Positions 1 to 12,190 of a stretch of 64,000 nt of DNA are shown piece after piece. The notes under the pieces are model-generated. The model saw nothing but the letters and a program-made list of their open reading frames with translations, ran no database searches and was not told the DNA's origin. Location of the stretch: positions 59,067,348 to 59,131,347 of the forward strand of contig OX344764.1 of the NCBI GenBank assembly GCA_947034895.1, in the 5' to 3' direction. Position numbers and translations under genes: made by a program. This DNA is from Rhytidiadelphus loreus (Eukaryota > Streptophyta > Bryopsida > Hypnales > Hylocomiaceae). Each line of letters opens with the position of its first letter. The stretch's first letter is position 1.

Positions 1-346
1 AAGAAGACGGGTTCTCGTTGGGAACGGGGTTGTTTTGAAGGGCACCGTAGATATGCTTTGAAGAGTGTGTCGCACGCAAGTTAATAAACATAGGCACGCT
101 CCTACTGTAGTAACTTAACTTATGGCTGAAACTGTGGCACGCTTTCAACTTGGGAACATTTCTCTGCTTTTGCATAAGGTAAATATACCGGTATGTTTGA
201 AAATAGCTAGACTTGGGAATGAGGCAGTGCTTTTTAAAGGGCCCTGAATGGTGTAAGGGTTTGAAAATACCGGATGGGAAGGTCTGGTTTGGCACTCACG
301 TCTCAAAATTGAATTTCCATGTCAGATTCTCAGGGGTCTAAGACTC
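1..346. other. Gene-free flank, part of a dispersed repeat
   Basis: No coding signal is seen. Bases about 295-346 continue, after the element at 347-664, into about 665-770. Together they match 57665-57800 (shared phrases such as AAAATTGAATTTCC and ATGTCATCTC). This is therefore one copy of a dispersed repeat interrupted by a later insertion. Confidence 0.5.
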
Positions 347-664
347 TAAGGTAGGTACACCCAAATGTGCCACTGACCTTAAAGTGCCATCTTCACTATG
401 TGTACATCTCCAAATGTACCTATGTGGAAGAAATGCATTTAGAATCAACCTTTGTTCCTTGATAACTTTTGCATTACAATATCCAAATGCCACATTCTTT
501 GGTGCATTGCAACCTCCTTTCACTTGCCAACAAGAACATGTGAAAATCTGACCAATCTAATAATAGTAGATAGGCTCAATAAGAACATGTGAAAATCTGA
601 CTAGTCTAATAATAGTAGATAGGCTCAGTAGCAAAAAGTAGCGGTTTTGGCTGTACCTACCTTA
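347..664. mobile_element. MITE, 318 bp, TA-flanked, AGGTAGGTACA termini
   Basis: The sequence begins TAAGGTAGGTACACCCAAA and ends with the inverted form (TTTTGGCTGTACCTACCTTA), giving terminal inverted repeats of about 20 bp with one mismatch. The outer TA dinucleotides fit a TA target-site duplication, as in Tc1/mariner-type elements. The related repeat at 57665-57800 runs straight across the corresponding point without the insert, which supports a discrete insertion. There is no transposase, so it is non-autonomous. A short ORF inside it has no recognisable content. Confidence 0.75.
532..629. repeat. 49-bp tandem duplication inside the MITE
   Basis: Two adjacent 49-bp units start at 532 and 581, both beginning AAGAACATGTGAAAATCTGA and ending AGATAGGCTCA. 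They differ at only a few bases, so the duplication is fairly recent. Confidence 0.85.
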
Positions 665-3656
665 TGTCATCTCACACCATTCATAAGATGATACATGGTA
701 CTTTATTTTTTACCAAAATGACTTAATTTATGCCAAATTTGACCTTCATAGAGGGTAATAGAGTTAATTGTAAAGTGAACCCAAGTTTGTACCAGGGGTG
801 TCAAAGGAAGGCTTAATCCGTAAACAACGTTGAGGATGTTTTCCGATGGGTGAATGACAAAGAATCTCTTGATGTGGGATAGAAGTGCAACTATTCATCC
901 TCCAAATTTTGTGTGAAAAGGAAAAGTCTTTCACAATAGTTTGACTTCTAATTTTTTAAGCCAACAATTCACACTGTTCCAAAACAATTGATTTCCTCGA
1001 TGACCAACTCTAGGGTTAAGGTAGACCAACCCAGTTTTATTCATTGCCTACTTTTGTCCCCTACTTTTGACTCCAATTCCATCTTGAAAAGCATGCATAT
1101 ATGTTCATTTTTTTGACAAAATTAGTGCATTAATGCCTATAAGGGGTATCATGTCAATCCTTTACTAGTGAGTATTTAACCTTGGAACACTCCGACGTCC
1201 ATTTTCTGAACAATGAACATATTCAAATCCTTGTTTCTGTCTCATTCATGCTTTGATGAAAGTCATCCTATTTTTTGGTCAAGTTGTTGTCCTATCCATC
1301 GGTTGGATTTGGTGTTACTAGAATATATACATTTCTAAAATTACAAATGTGGAAGTATGTCAAGTGGTCATTTGCATTGACTTTAGTTCAAAACTAGATG
1401 TGCAAAAATGAGGTTAAAGATGTAAAGCTCACAAAAATTTCAAAAAATCACCATATGAAGAGAACCTTATTTCAAATCCATTCCAACAAGTTTTACTCAA
1501 AAAATGATAATATTTTACTTGTAATTGAATTTAGAAGGAATTCTGAAATTTTCTTTTCAAAATTTATAGAAAAAGATTGATGATAGCATTAGTAGATCTA
1601 ACCGTATGGATAGAATTTAAAAATCAAAATCTACAGCTTTCATTTGTATAGCAGTTCCAAAATATTCTTCCAAATTGTAGTTTATAATGGTTTTTCTCAA
1701 ATTGTCAATTTTAGAGATGAATCTAGATGTTTAAGGGTTAAGTGCCATTAGATACATGGAAACATAGTTATAGGTTATTTATGGGACATTTATGACTCCA
1801 CTCTACAAGTGGTTTGTAATTTTAGGGCAAACCACTTCAAAAATTCACAAAAATTACAATTTTAATTTGAAAATTATAATTCCACTAGGGTTTGATTCAT
1901 AAAACAAATGCACACCTTTGATAAATATTTGCCCCTCGTCGAGTTGGCCCCAAGATATTCTAATTGAAAATCAAGGTGGTAATAGGCTTATCTACCTTAG
2001 CTACAAATAGTACAAAAGAAACACACCACCAATCTCCATTAGCCCCTAGTTTTGGTCCTTCAAGGAGTTTCATCCTATGTTTTTTCAAACTCGGGCTCCT
2101 AGTCCTTCATTTCACACACTTTATGATTAATTCTAATATGAAGCAAAAATTGAACATGAATGTCCAAGTTTCGTCTTTGTCACCTTTGGAGAAGTGATGC
2201 TCCAAAATAATAACCTTTAAAAAATAGTGAGAGTGGGAATCAACACTTTATTTTTTTGTTTTTTTAAGAAGTTTCATGATGACAATCACTCACGTTTTGG
2301 TAAACTAATGTACTTCTAAATTCATGCATCTTTTAAAAGACTAGGTAATGTGAAAGCAAAGTCTTATTATGAAAGAATAATATGTCAAAGAATCATGGAA
2401 GCAGTGAAGGATGTTATTTCCTTAAGAAACTCCACTTTCACATTTTTAGTCATAACTTCAATGGTTGGATCTTGTTCAGTCATATGCAATCAAGGATTTG
2501 GATGAAGATATTATTGCTTGATATGAAAAATTGTATGATATGAAAAATAACATGCCTATCTTTTGTCAATGATGCTTGTAATCAATACAAAATAAGCTCC
2601 ATTGATGTTATATACACCATATTGCTAAAAAGAAGACAAAATGATTAAATAACACCATACTCTACATTTGGGTTGCCATTTACAAAAATATTGAGGTTCT
2701 TACAAGATGTCAAATTGAAATGTTTTAGTATTGTAAGTAAATTAATCCTTAAGTAGATGAGTGCATTAAACTAAGCTAGGTGTAGTTTTAAGTTAAGAAT
2801 ATGACAATTGCAAAATATTCTACTACTTGACATCAAGGCTCTTTTTTTTTTACTTTCTAGTGCCAGATTGCACCCAAAAAAATAATTTGGCTAAAAAATG
2901 GTAGAAAAATGCCCCTCCAAAATGGATGAAATAGCCAAAAAATTTCAAATAAAAAAAAATCTTGGATGGAATTGACAAATTGTGAATGAAAACCAAATTA
3001 TAGACATGTGATATGTGCTAATATGATATTTTCTATCCAATATGTGGATGAATGTTGAAATTTGGAGCACCACTATAACATTTTATACCGCCACTCTAGC
3101 ACCTCTTAGAAAATGAAAATGAAAAGCCTTGCTTGACATCTACTATGGGGAACAAAATTTTTACTTCTTCAATAATATTATAGCACTTTAAACTTTGAAC
3201 CTTCATTTGACCATAATTTGTTTTGAAAATGTCTCTTGACTTCATTGTGGATCCTAAGTTTTTACTCCATTTACAATAGAGCTCACTCTTTTTATATAAA
3301 AATGAATGTATGTTTGAACATTTTAGACTTTTGGCCAAATAATGGTTGCAACCTTAATGATACTTACAATGCATCAATGTGACATCATTGATTGACTTCT
3401 TGTTAATATACATGTTATACACCTTGCTAGGAAATTAAATCCAAAAGCACTATAAGACATCCAAATTATCTTTTTCAAGTACACAACACTCCTTGTCTAA
3501 AGGAGTGACAACCATAACTACCATTCAATCTACTAAGTGCAACAATCATTACTATCTAGATCATATGTACAAAAAATAACCCCATTGAATCTAGATGGAT
3601 TTCTAAGGGGTGTTTCATTCATCAAAACCAATGTGAACCAAATCAATATTCAAAAA
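665..3656. other. AT-rich intergenic DNA, no gene seen
   Basis: ORFs here are short, low-complexity and lack family signatures. The stretch near 3200-3250 (CTTGACTTCATTGTGGATCC) echoes the internal part of the TTAA-flanked repeat family described elsewhere, so a decayed copy may be present. Nothing else was resolved. Confidence 0.5.
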
Positions 3657-6600
3657 TCAATTTGAACTAGAACTATGTGAATCACTTCCATATGATGATA
3701 CAACTTCATCTCCCTCAGGACAATTGGGAATTTCTGGAAGCATCAAAGAGCCCATACCACTCAAAGTTTGGGAAAGTAATTGAAGACTCCCACCATTCTT
3801 TTTAAATTCACTAACTCGTTTCCCCAAAATTTGTTCAAACCTCATATGCTCTTGTTTTTGTAAGTTTCGTAATTCCCTTACAATATTTTTATGTCTCTGA
3901 AATCCAAAACCAACACATTGTCACAACTCACAAGAGGGTTGTAATACTATCAAAATCATGTCCTCTTGCATATATGGAATCCATATTTAGTTAGGCTATA
4001 AACTAACTAACTTTGAACAAGAAATTGCTTGGACTCTCTAGTTGGAACTTGACATGCTTTCCAATAACTTCTGTAAATAATTCTAGTTTATTGATATTAT
4101 ACTAGTTTTAACAATATATATGAATATCAATAAGTACATTTAGCTATGAAATAGAGGTGGCAATTGAAACCTGAGAACATCTATCAAGATCCAAATTTTT
4201 GGTCTTTCGGAGTTCATCTCGGCCTTGAGCAGCACGTTGTAATAATACCTCCATTTCATTTTGTTGCTTGGTTCGAAGAGCTTGCTCTTTAATTGTGACT
4301 TCAGTTGCATAAGCAACAAGTGTTTTTTGTAGCTCTATATGCTCCATTCTATCTGCAACATGTTTAACTTCCTCTGCCTCTAAATATTTTCCTTGCTTTC
4401 CGAGAAAGGTCTACAAAACTATGATAAAAATAAGTTAGTAGGGAATTAATGCGATAAGAATACATCAATATAACTAAGTCTTAGTAAGTCAAGATCAATC
4501 AAAACTTGGGTAAGAAATGGACCCAACTTGAAGGTTTAGGAATGGACTCAATTTTACCTTTGAACTTGAGGTACCAATCAATGCTTAATTCACACGTAGT
4601 TTGGTGTAGCATTTTTCTTATGCTTAGTTCAAGATCTTCCCTTAACTTAGGGATCATACATAAGATTTGATTTCTCTTGGATTTGAGACAATGCCTAAAC
4701 TGAAGCTAGGTCCTAATTAACTATTCGCCAACATGAATCTTTACTTTTTAACTCATCTTTTTCTTCATTAGTAGTCCAAAGCACCAAATATTTCAAACAT
4801 TTTTCAACTAGTCAAAGTTGAATGAGGCTTAACTAAATACATTTTGACAGATATTTGATTTATAACCACCCTTTTAAATTGTGGTTTCTACATAGTTTAA
4901 AATTGACAATTTTGAAACTATATAGATTGGCATCCTTCGACTACAAAGTTAGACTTGAAGAAAGTCTTAGAATAGTAAGATCTGAAATAGAACCTTCCAA
5001 ATAATGTTTGCAATTAATGAACTTGTTAATCTAGTCGCATATGTATATAGAATTAACTTTTCAATTGGCTATCAATTCAATTCATATGCATTTGTGGCTT
5101 TGGCACGATAGAAAAGATTTTCTTGGTAATTTTTATGTTACATCTAAACTAGTAGTGAGAATATTGCATTGACATGAATTACCTGAACTTTCCTATGCTT
5201 AAGAAGTTCATGAGACCATTGTGGTTTGGTGGGTGTTTTTGTAGCTACTCGTTGCCTAAAGGCTTGTAAAACATCAATTTGTTGTCGTTTAAGTTTGGTT
5301 GCATGTTCTACAACACCTTTGTGGAACTCATGTAGCTTTTCTTCCCAGAGCTGCTCAAATACAAGTTTAAGTCATATATATATGAATTAAAGAATTTAAT
5401 GCTAGTTTGACAATAATAAATTCATGTAGGGATTTTGTTTCTTATAAAGCATAAATACACAATATATTGAGTGGATTTAAAAAATATATATAATAATTAT
5501 AGTGTACCCGATTTCTCTCCGCAGTTTCTTCTTTGTATGCTCTTTCAGATTCTTCTCTTTCTTTGCCATGTCTATCATGCATGGCTACTTTTCTCTTATT
5601 ATCTTCTAAAACCTACAAAGAAACTCGAAGGACATTAAGATAAATTCTTATCAAAGTTGAACTTATAGCATTAAAACATAAAAAGACTCCAACTAGTATT
5701 TTTTTATGTTGAACAATGACCAATAAGAGAACTACGATACTTACAAAGACCACATAGGCAATGATGAAGAACATGATAGGATGATGCATATTTTGATATT
5801 CAAATCTATGTAGTGCAATCATCAAAAGATCCTTGTAAGGCATTGGAACACAATTCTACTTGACTTCTTATGTGAAGCCAACTTTAAGACTTCCTATTGT
5901 ATCTTAAATATATAACTCTATGTCAATATTGAATATTCCTAGTGAAGAAGTTACCTTCACACCATTTAGATGTTGAGCAGCAGCCCTTGCTTCCATGTAA
6001 TTACCATTATTTTCAGCTTTTATTTTATGTTCTTCGAGGGCTCTAATGACCTCTAGTACCTTCATAAGAAGTTGGCAGCTTACAAAGTGTAATTTATCAC
6101 ATATTCTTCACATTTTTCAAGAACATATGCATTATTAATAAATCATGTTTTCAAAGACATACTACTACATATATTGTGATGTACTTGTGGAGAGAGGGCA
6201 GGATAAGTAATCTCTATAGAGGTCCTTCGACTAGGACTTCTTTGCAATGTTTTGAAATTTTCGGTTGTTGTAGTCCCCGTCATACTCACGCTATTTCTGC
6301 AATTGCAAATTCTTACCTAATATCACTCATTCATTGCTTCCAATGAAATTTGAGATCTCTCAGCAATATCTAGGTGTGTAACAAATAATAGTTTTAATTT
6401 AAAATTGAAGATTAGCATAAAGTATAGTAGTTACCGAGATCCTACTAACGAAGGATAATGAGATTCTTTTCTTTCAAGGTGTGTTGCTAACTACACCACC
6501 ATAACCATTGTGTCATAATATCTCATCATTATCTGCAAATAGAAATTCAATACATATATTGTGCACCACCATAACCCTTGTGTCATAATATCTCATTATT

Positions 6601-7062
6601 ATTTTAAAATAGCAATTCAATACATAATTACAAGAGGTCACATACCAAAGAAATAGGGATGCCATTTTTCTGTTTGGTGGTTTTTTTGAAAGTATAATAT
6701 GTCATCTTAAGAGAAGATACATTGTCCGTCTTGTTGGTGGGAGTTGTAGCATCTCCATTCCAATCTCTATTTGTTTTAGAAGTGGCCAACAAATTCTTAG
6801 AATACTTATCTCCACCATCTTCTTCTGGACTATTGGACAATTTGGTGGTGAATATAAACTCTTCGCTACCTTCATGGGCATCCAAATCCTTCACAAATTC
6901 TATGATCTCTTTCTCTACATCAATGTGTTGGTTAATCTCTGGAAATGACATTTGAAACAATGCAGAGTCATCATTGCTTGGAGTCTTTGGAGACCGGTTT
7001 GAAGGAGATTGGATCCGGGATAGAGATGGTGGCAAGCTATTGTGGCTATCAAAACCTGACAT
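3657..7062 (-). CDS. Conserved coiled-coil protein, multi-exon
   Basis: A spliced gene of about 480 residues. The exons I can place, in transcript order, are 7062-6646, 6486-6435 (tentative), 6296-6185, 6059-5955, 5612-5508, 5350-5183, 4410-4171 and 3896-3657 (TGA stop). From 6059 on, every exon is phase 0 with GT donors and AG acceptors, which makes the frame convincing. The first exon is Ser/Pro/Asp-rich and probably disordered. Later exons are Glu/Lys/Gln-rich coiled coil, including ALEEHKIKAENNGNYMEA, TPTKPQWSHELLKHRKVQ and FLGKQGKYLEAEEVKHVADR. The C terminus is Ser-rich. These segments recall coiled-coil proteins conserved in flagellate eukaryotes; that link is from memory and is inference, and no enzymatic domain is seen. 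The join from exon 1 (phase 0) to the tentative second exon (needs phase 1) does not close, so a small exon may be missing or the 70-bp duplication there may have disturbed splicing. Confidence 0.75.
6491..6630. repeat. 70-bp tandem duplication in intron 1 of the coiled-coil gene
   Basis: Units 6491-6560 and 6561-6630 align base for base (for example CACCACCATAACC then TGTGTCATAATATCTCAT). Only the first retains an acceptor-like ATTTGCAG on the minus strand. The array lies directly against the exon 1 donor, where my exon model fails to close. Confidence 0.85.
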
Positions 7063-7314
7063 CGCTTTGGAATCTATCTTATTCTAGCATAATTTATATA
7101 TAAGGTCTTTGAGCTCTTTTGCCTTTAAGCCCTTCCAACTTGATTATTGATGTAATTAGCCAAGTGAAAAAAAACGCATGAAAGGTGGCCTAACATGATA
7201 TCAACTTTTGCAAAATGTCCATACCAATCCTCATTGTTCATAGCATAAACTTTGCCATTCTTTCAATAGACTGATGTATTCCATCAATAGAAATTGTACA
7301 TTCTTCTTCTTTGT

Positions 7315-9360
7315 AAAGATTTGAAAGTACGCCTCAAGATCTTACATGAGATTTGAGTGTTCATTTGTGTAGCAATGTCAAAAGTAGAACTTACAATAAA
7401 TTCTATAAATAAAATACACTAACTTGAAACCTTTAGAACAGTTCAAATCTTTAGGAAAGTATAAAAGAACATTGTTAGATCAACATTTTTTTGTTATGGA
7501 TGCTTGAGCACCTAGAGCCTAATCAAGACACTCTCTTCTTTAAGAATCTTTAAACTTGAAATTGAACAAAAGGAATTATCTTCCAAGAATTACACATGAG
7601 ATTTATATGCTTCTTTTCAAGGATTTAAAAGTACACCTAGAGAACTCACATGATATTTGTGTATACATTTGCACAAAACCAATATCAAGAGTAGAATATA
7701 CCACATAAAATGCCTAAATTACAAATCTCTATTCAAGTTCAAATCCTTGAGAAAAACACCAAAACATTGTTAGAATCAACATTTGCATGCCACAAATCCT
7801 CAAGCAACTAGAGCCACATCTCTAAACTCTCTTCTTTGAGTATCATCAAACTTGAAATTGTGTAGAACAAAAAATCTTTTAGTAACATAGTTAGATCGTA
7901 ATGTAACCACAACACAACTTCAAAACAATGCAACCAAAAGGGACACAAAACCTAAGAATACATTAAGCCCTAGCACCTAGGATAGAGCTTCCATTAGCTA
8001 CTACTATGAAAATAAAATGTAGGAGATAACCTTGGGTAGCAGTTGGACATTTAATCTATGGGTGACCATATTGTTTACCTAGGTCTAAAAACCTTCTCAT
8101 AATCAACAAATAAAAGGTATCTTCCAACCATCACCCTCCATGGAATCCATACATCCTTTTCTTCAAGTTTCCTTTCATCTACTTTGTCCTTTCGCCCTAG
8201 TTAGAGGTTTTATTATTTAAGACAAAGTGGATATTGACGTTTCCATTCTTTTGTGATTTGTAAGATTGTAGACTCTTGAGTTTGTTCGTGCTTTTCAGAA
8301 GTGAATCTTGGTGTAGGGTATGTTTATAAAGAATAGGATAAAAGAAACCGTAATAAGTCTCCAACCCTCTTGATTTATTGTAGTTTGGATTTGTGCTTCC
8401 AAAGCTTGTAATTGTAGATTGTAGATTTCATTTTTTACCTAGATTTTTTAATTATGATACAAGAGCAAGTCTATAAAAGACATCTTTGAATTTACTTGAA
8501 TGTGATGTGAAGAGATTTAGGTGTTTTTATAGATTGGTGAGTGGAGAAAAATGTTGAGCATGCCCTACTTCATCATAGTTTTGCATGATAACAATCCCAT
8601 CTATTCATCTACAAGAACAAAATTGGAATTGCTTCCAACATGGGTTGCTACTTTACTTTGTTGATATGAATCAATCCTTCATTAGTTGATTTTAGACTTC
8701 ATTGAACGCAATCAAAAACATAATCAATGGATACTTCATTGGACAATTGGAAGTGGACATTAAAGTCTTGAACCCTAAACTTGCTAAGCGCCAAAACATT
8801 ACATAAAGCAATATTTGCATGCTACAAATCCTCGAGTCACATGCCTAGACTCTCTTCCTTTGAACATCTTCAAATCTAAAATTGTACCTGGTAAATCATT
8901 TTCTTATCTCATAGTCAAACCAAACTAACTACAACAAAGTCACCTAAACAATATGATCAAAAGGGATACAAAACCTAAGAATTCCCTACTCAAAGACAAA
9001 TAACTCTAAAAAGTCCTAGCACCCATGCCTAGACAAAACTTTCAACAACTACCACTATCATAATGAAATGCAAGGAGATAACCTCGGGTGGGAGTTGAGC
9101 ATTAGATCTCAAGCAACCATGTTGTCCCTCTAGGTCACCAAATAAGGGGTATCCATCCTCCAACCATCACCTTCCACATCACCTTTGTCTTTAATTTTTT
9201 TCATCTTTGTCACTCCTTTGTAAGCTTTGTTATTTGAGACAGATTGGATGTTGACGTTCTTGTTCTTTTACAATTCATGAAATTGCATATATATGGTAGG
9301 CTCTTGAGTTTGTTTGTGCCTTTTTGAAGCGGAGGTTTGTGTTTAGAATATTAGGGTATT
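7315..9360. repeat. Diverged intergenic tandem repeat, about three units
   Basis: Segments starting near 7315, 7610 and 8810 share blocks in the same order: AACATTTGCATGC, a CTAGAGCC...ACTCTCTTC block and CAAACTTGAAATTG. The second and third units also share AAAGGGA(C/T)ACAAAACCTAAGAAT, GGAGATAACCT(T/C)GGGT, CCAACCATCACC and TGACGTT...CTCTTGAGTTTGTT(C/T)GTGC. No coding potential is visible. This is an old tandem duplication of unknown sequence or a decayed repeat. Confidence 0.65.
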
Positions 9361-9744
9361 CTTCTTAAGAAGATAACATTCTTGAATATGAAGAGTCTCA
9401 TACCCCTTCTATAGTAGCACTATCACACAATTATATTTGTGTTACAATGCTACAATAAATTGAGTTGAGGGAGAATTTGAATTCAAGAATTTTACTACGA
9501 CTATGACAAGCTAGTGAGGTAGTTGCATCCATCTTTCTTAGGTCAACTACTTGTTACCACATGGATCCAAAGGAACGGAGAGAGACAATGATGGGCCAAT
9601 GAAAGAGTTTGGGACTATGGTTGCTATTAAAATTTATTTTATTTTAAATTTTAAATAAAATTTTAATTTTTTAATTTTTTTAATTTTTTAATAATAATAA
9701 TAATTCTTTTTAAATAGATAGCATGTATTTTCCGATTATACTAG
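9361..9744. other. Gene-free, with AT-only low complexity
   Basis: Nothing gene-like is seen. About 9627-9712 consists almost entirely of A and T runs (AATTTT/TTTAAATT motifs and an AATAAT microsatellite). Confidence 0.6.
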
Positions 9745-10015
9745 GATTATCTTGTGCCATTGCTACAACCAAAATAAAAGTAAATGTAATTTTTTGTTTT
9801 TTTTATTCATAAAAACTTCAAACTTCAATAACTTCCACACCTTAGGTGTAAATGCCATGAAACAAAGCATATACATCCTTCCTTGCAGAGAACTTTCCAA
9901 TGGAATAAAGAATGCAATTGGAAGATACACAATCAAGAGGTCTTAATGTAACAAACAAAATAAACAAACAAACAAATTTAAGGTATAGATTTTCAACTAT
10001 AATATCAATTATAAC
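9745..10015 (+). repeat. Dispersed repeat, copy 1 (pairs with 50175-50640)
   Basis: It shares ordered blocks with 50175-50640: GCCATTGCTACAACCAAAA against GTTGCCACAACCAAAATAAA, then CATAAAAACTT, ATAACTTCCACACCTTAGGT against ATAACTTTCACACCATAGGT, then AACAAAGC, TTTCCAATGG and AACAAACA. The open frame within it shows no known domain and is not called as a gene. Confidence 0.7.
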
Positions 10016-10821
10016 CTTTATTTCGGAATTGGTTTAGTCAATTTTTGGAGTGACCTTTGGAATTTCTATATTCACATATATAAGGTCCACTTTGCAACCA
10101 TAACTAGAATGGAAGCTATGAATAGAGAGATGAAATGAAGCCCATACCAAAATGGTGGAATGAAGCCATGACAAAATGATAGAACAAAGTCAAGGCAAAA
10201 ATAATGAAATGAAGACAAGACAAAAATGGTAGAATTAAGGTAGGATAAAAATGGTAGAATGAAGATAGGACAAAATTATTGGAATTTTGAAGTCACAAAC
10301 CTAAAATTGAAGCTCACAAACGAACTAAGTGTCTTTTCAATGGAGGGAATTGAGAAGTTTTCTAAAATAAGCGATGGAAACCTTGGACATTCAAATAATT
10401 TATAAGAATTTGGAGAAGCTATGACAAAACTAATAGAATTTTGCAAATGTTATGAAAATAATGGAATTTTGAAGTCACACAATTAAAATTGAAGCCCACA
10501 CAAGAATACCAATAATAGAATTCAATGTCTTCTCAATTGAGGGGTTTGAAAAGTTCTTGAACCAATGAGAACCTTTGGGTTCAATTAATTTCCAAAATAA
10601 AGGCAAATTTTTTTTAGATTGGATTTATAATTAAAAAAACTATATGTACTTGGAAGTGATGTTTTGCAAAATGTTCACCAATTAGCTACAAAGACATAAA
10701 TATTGATAAACTTGCAATGACAAAATGAAGTTTTAAAGAATGGAGTCCAATTTCTGAATTTCTTGTTATTGTAGATTTTTTTTAAAGTTTGGAATAAAAA
10801 AGGAGTAAATTTCATTTTTTC
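10016..10821. repeat. Degenerate minisatellite and gene-free DNA
   Basis: About 10125-10290 holds degenerate units of roughly 30 bp built on GAATGAAG...GACAAAAATGGTA. The remainder is AT-rich with no gene seen. A weaker echo of the same phrase (GAATTTTGAAGTCACA...AAAATTGAAGC) appears twice, near 10280 and 10460. Confidence 0.5.
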
Positions 10822-11545
10822 TTAATCCCTATAGTCCTAAGGCGTTTCTTCCATAAAAACACTCATAAACACCATTTCTATTGACCAAAAAACTTTTAAA
10901 ATTGTTTTTTTTGCATATCTAATTGTAAGATGTTGTTGCATTAGACTAGTGTAAGAACATGTGGAAGAAATTTCAAAAACTTTGACCACATAGATTGTAA
11001 GATATTTGCATTTAATCATGTATAGATTTTTTGACTTTGAATTCTCTTAGCTAAAATATTTGCACTACTAATTTTGGATTTCTAATTTTTTATGTTGAAA
11101 AATTGAGTACAAAAACAAAAAACAAAAAACAAAAGCACTTAATTTTAACTCATTAAAAAATTGCTAAGTAGAAATAGGTTCAAAATTGAAAGAAAAACTA
11201 ATTTGTTAAGAGCTCTAAGATGAAATTAAAACACACTAATCTCAATGGTGAGATTGTTTTAGCAAGAGACCTTAACCTTATAAAACTTTCTTTCGAAAAA
11301 TTGCAAAAATTGAATTCAGAGATGAATTCAAGATGAATCTTACAAGTCATTTTTTCAAGAAAATACTTTTATTGTCTAGAAAATAAGATGGTTCAAATTC
11401 AAATTTATGCTTATTATGCCGTAACTTTTGCTCTTGGGCACTAATTGAAATAGCTTTATTTACAAAAAGCTAATGTATTTTTCTATCTTCACCTGCCCAA
11501 AATCCATTTTGTTCCCCAAGGGGACTATGGGACTTGAGGGATTAG
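10822..11545. mobile_element. TTAA-family element, copy 1
   Basis: The left end reads TTAATCCCTATAGTCC and the right end GGACTTGAGGGATTAG, which are imperfect inverted repeats of the family terminus TTAAYCCYTMAAGG. Internal blocks match sister copies: TGTAAGATATTTGCATT, ATGTGGAAGAAATTTCA and a late GTAACTTTTGCTC segment shared with 40290-41185. It is 724 bp and lacks a transposase. Confidence 0.65.
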
Positions 11546-12190
11546 AATTAACAATGCTCAATAAGTCTCTATGTATCTAAAACACTCACTTTATTAAATC
11601 CCTTAAATTTTATGAATCAATAATCAATTCTTAGGTAAACTTTTAATTTTATTTACTCTCTACACTTGTTAAAAGAACAATTTCATATAATACACCTAAT
11701 ATTTAACAGTGTAACAGTGTAACATAATCGAATTGGATCCAAAAGTAGAGCTTGGAATTGGGTTGCAGTCCATAATGGGTCTGCTTACCTTACATGGAGT
11801 GTACCCGTATACAAAAGATCCAAATACAATAAATTTGAGGTGGGGAATACCGATGTGGGTGCTGTATGTAGCAAACCAACCAGCGAAGAACGACTCCCTA
11901 CGCAATAACACGAGCAACATAACCAACAATGATCAAGGATCAATGCGATTCAGTAAATTCCCTGAACCTAGCTGCACCCTGCAAAGAGTCTCCCACTCTC
12001 CGCAATCTGGGTCGAACGCAGAAATGCACACCTCATGTAACTGCAGCACCTTCTGCATCAATTAGAAACTCAGCAGTTTCTCATCAACTCTGGCAGTTGA
12101 CATTCAGAGCACCATTAATCAGGACATATGCAGAATATCGACTGGGTGCCCTCATCTGTGGATGTCTTCTAACCCCTTTCGTACTTGTCC
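11546..12190 (-). other. 3' flank and probable 3' UTR of TRAPPC2
   Basis: From about 11690 the sequence is less AT-rich and repeat-free, directly downstream of the TRAPPC2 stop on the minus strand. Overlapping ORFs occur on both strands, but none shows a family signature or links to the gene by splicing. I read it as transcribed 3' sequence. A separate small gene cannot be excluded. Confidence 0.45.
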
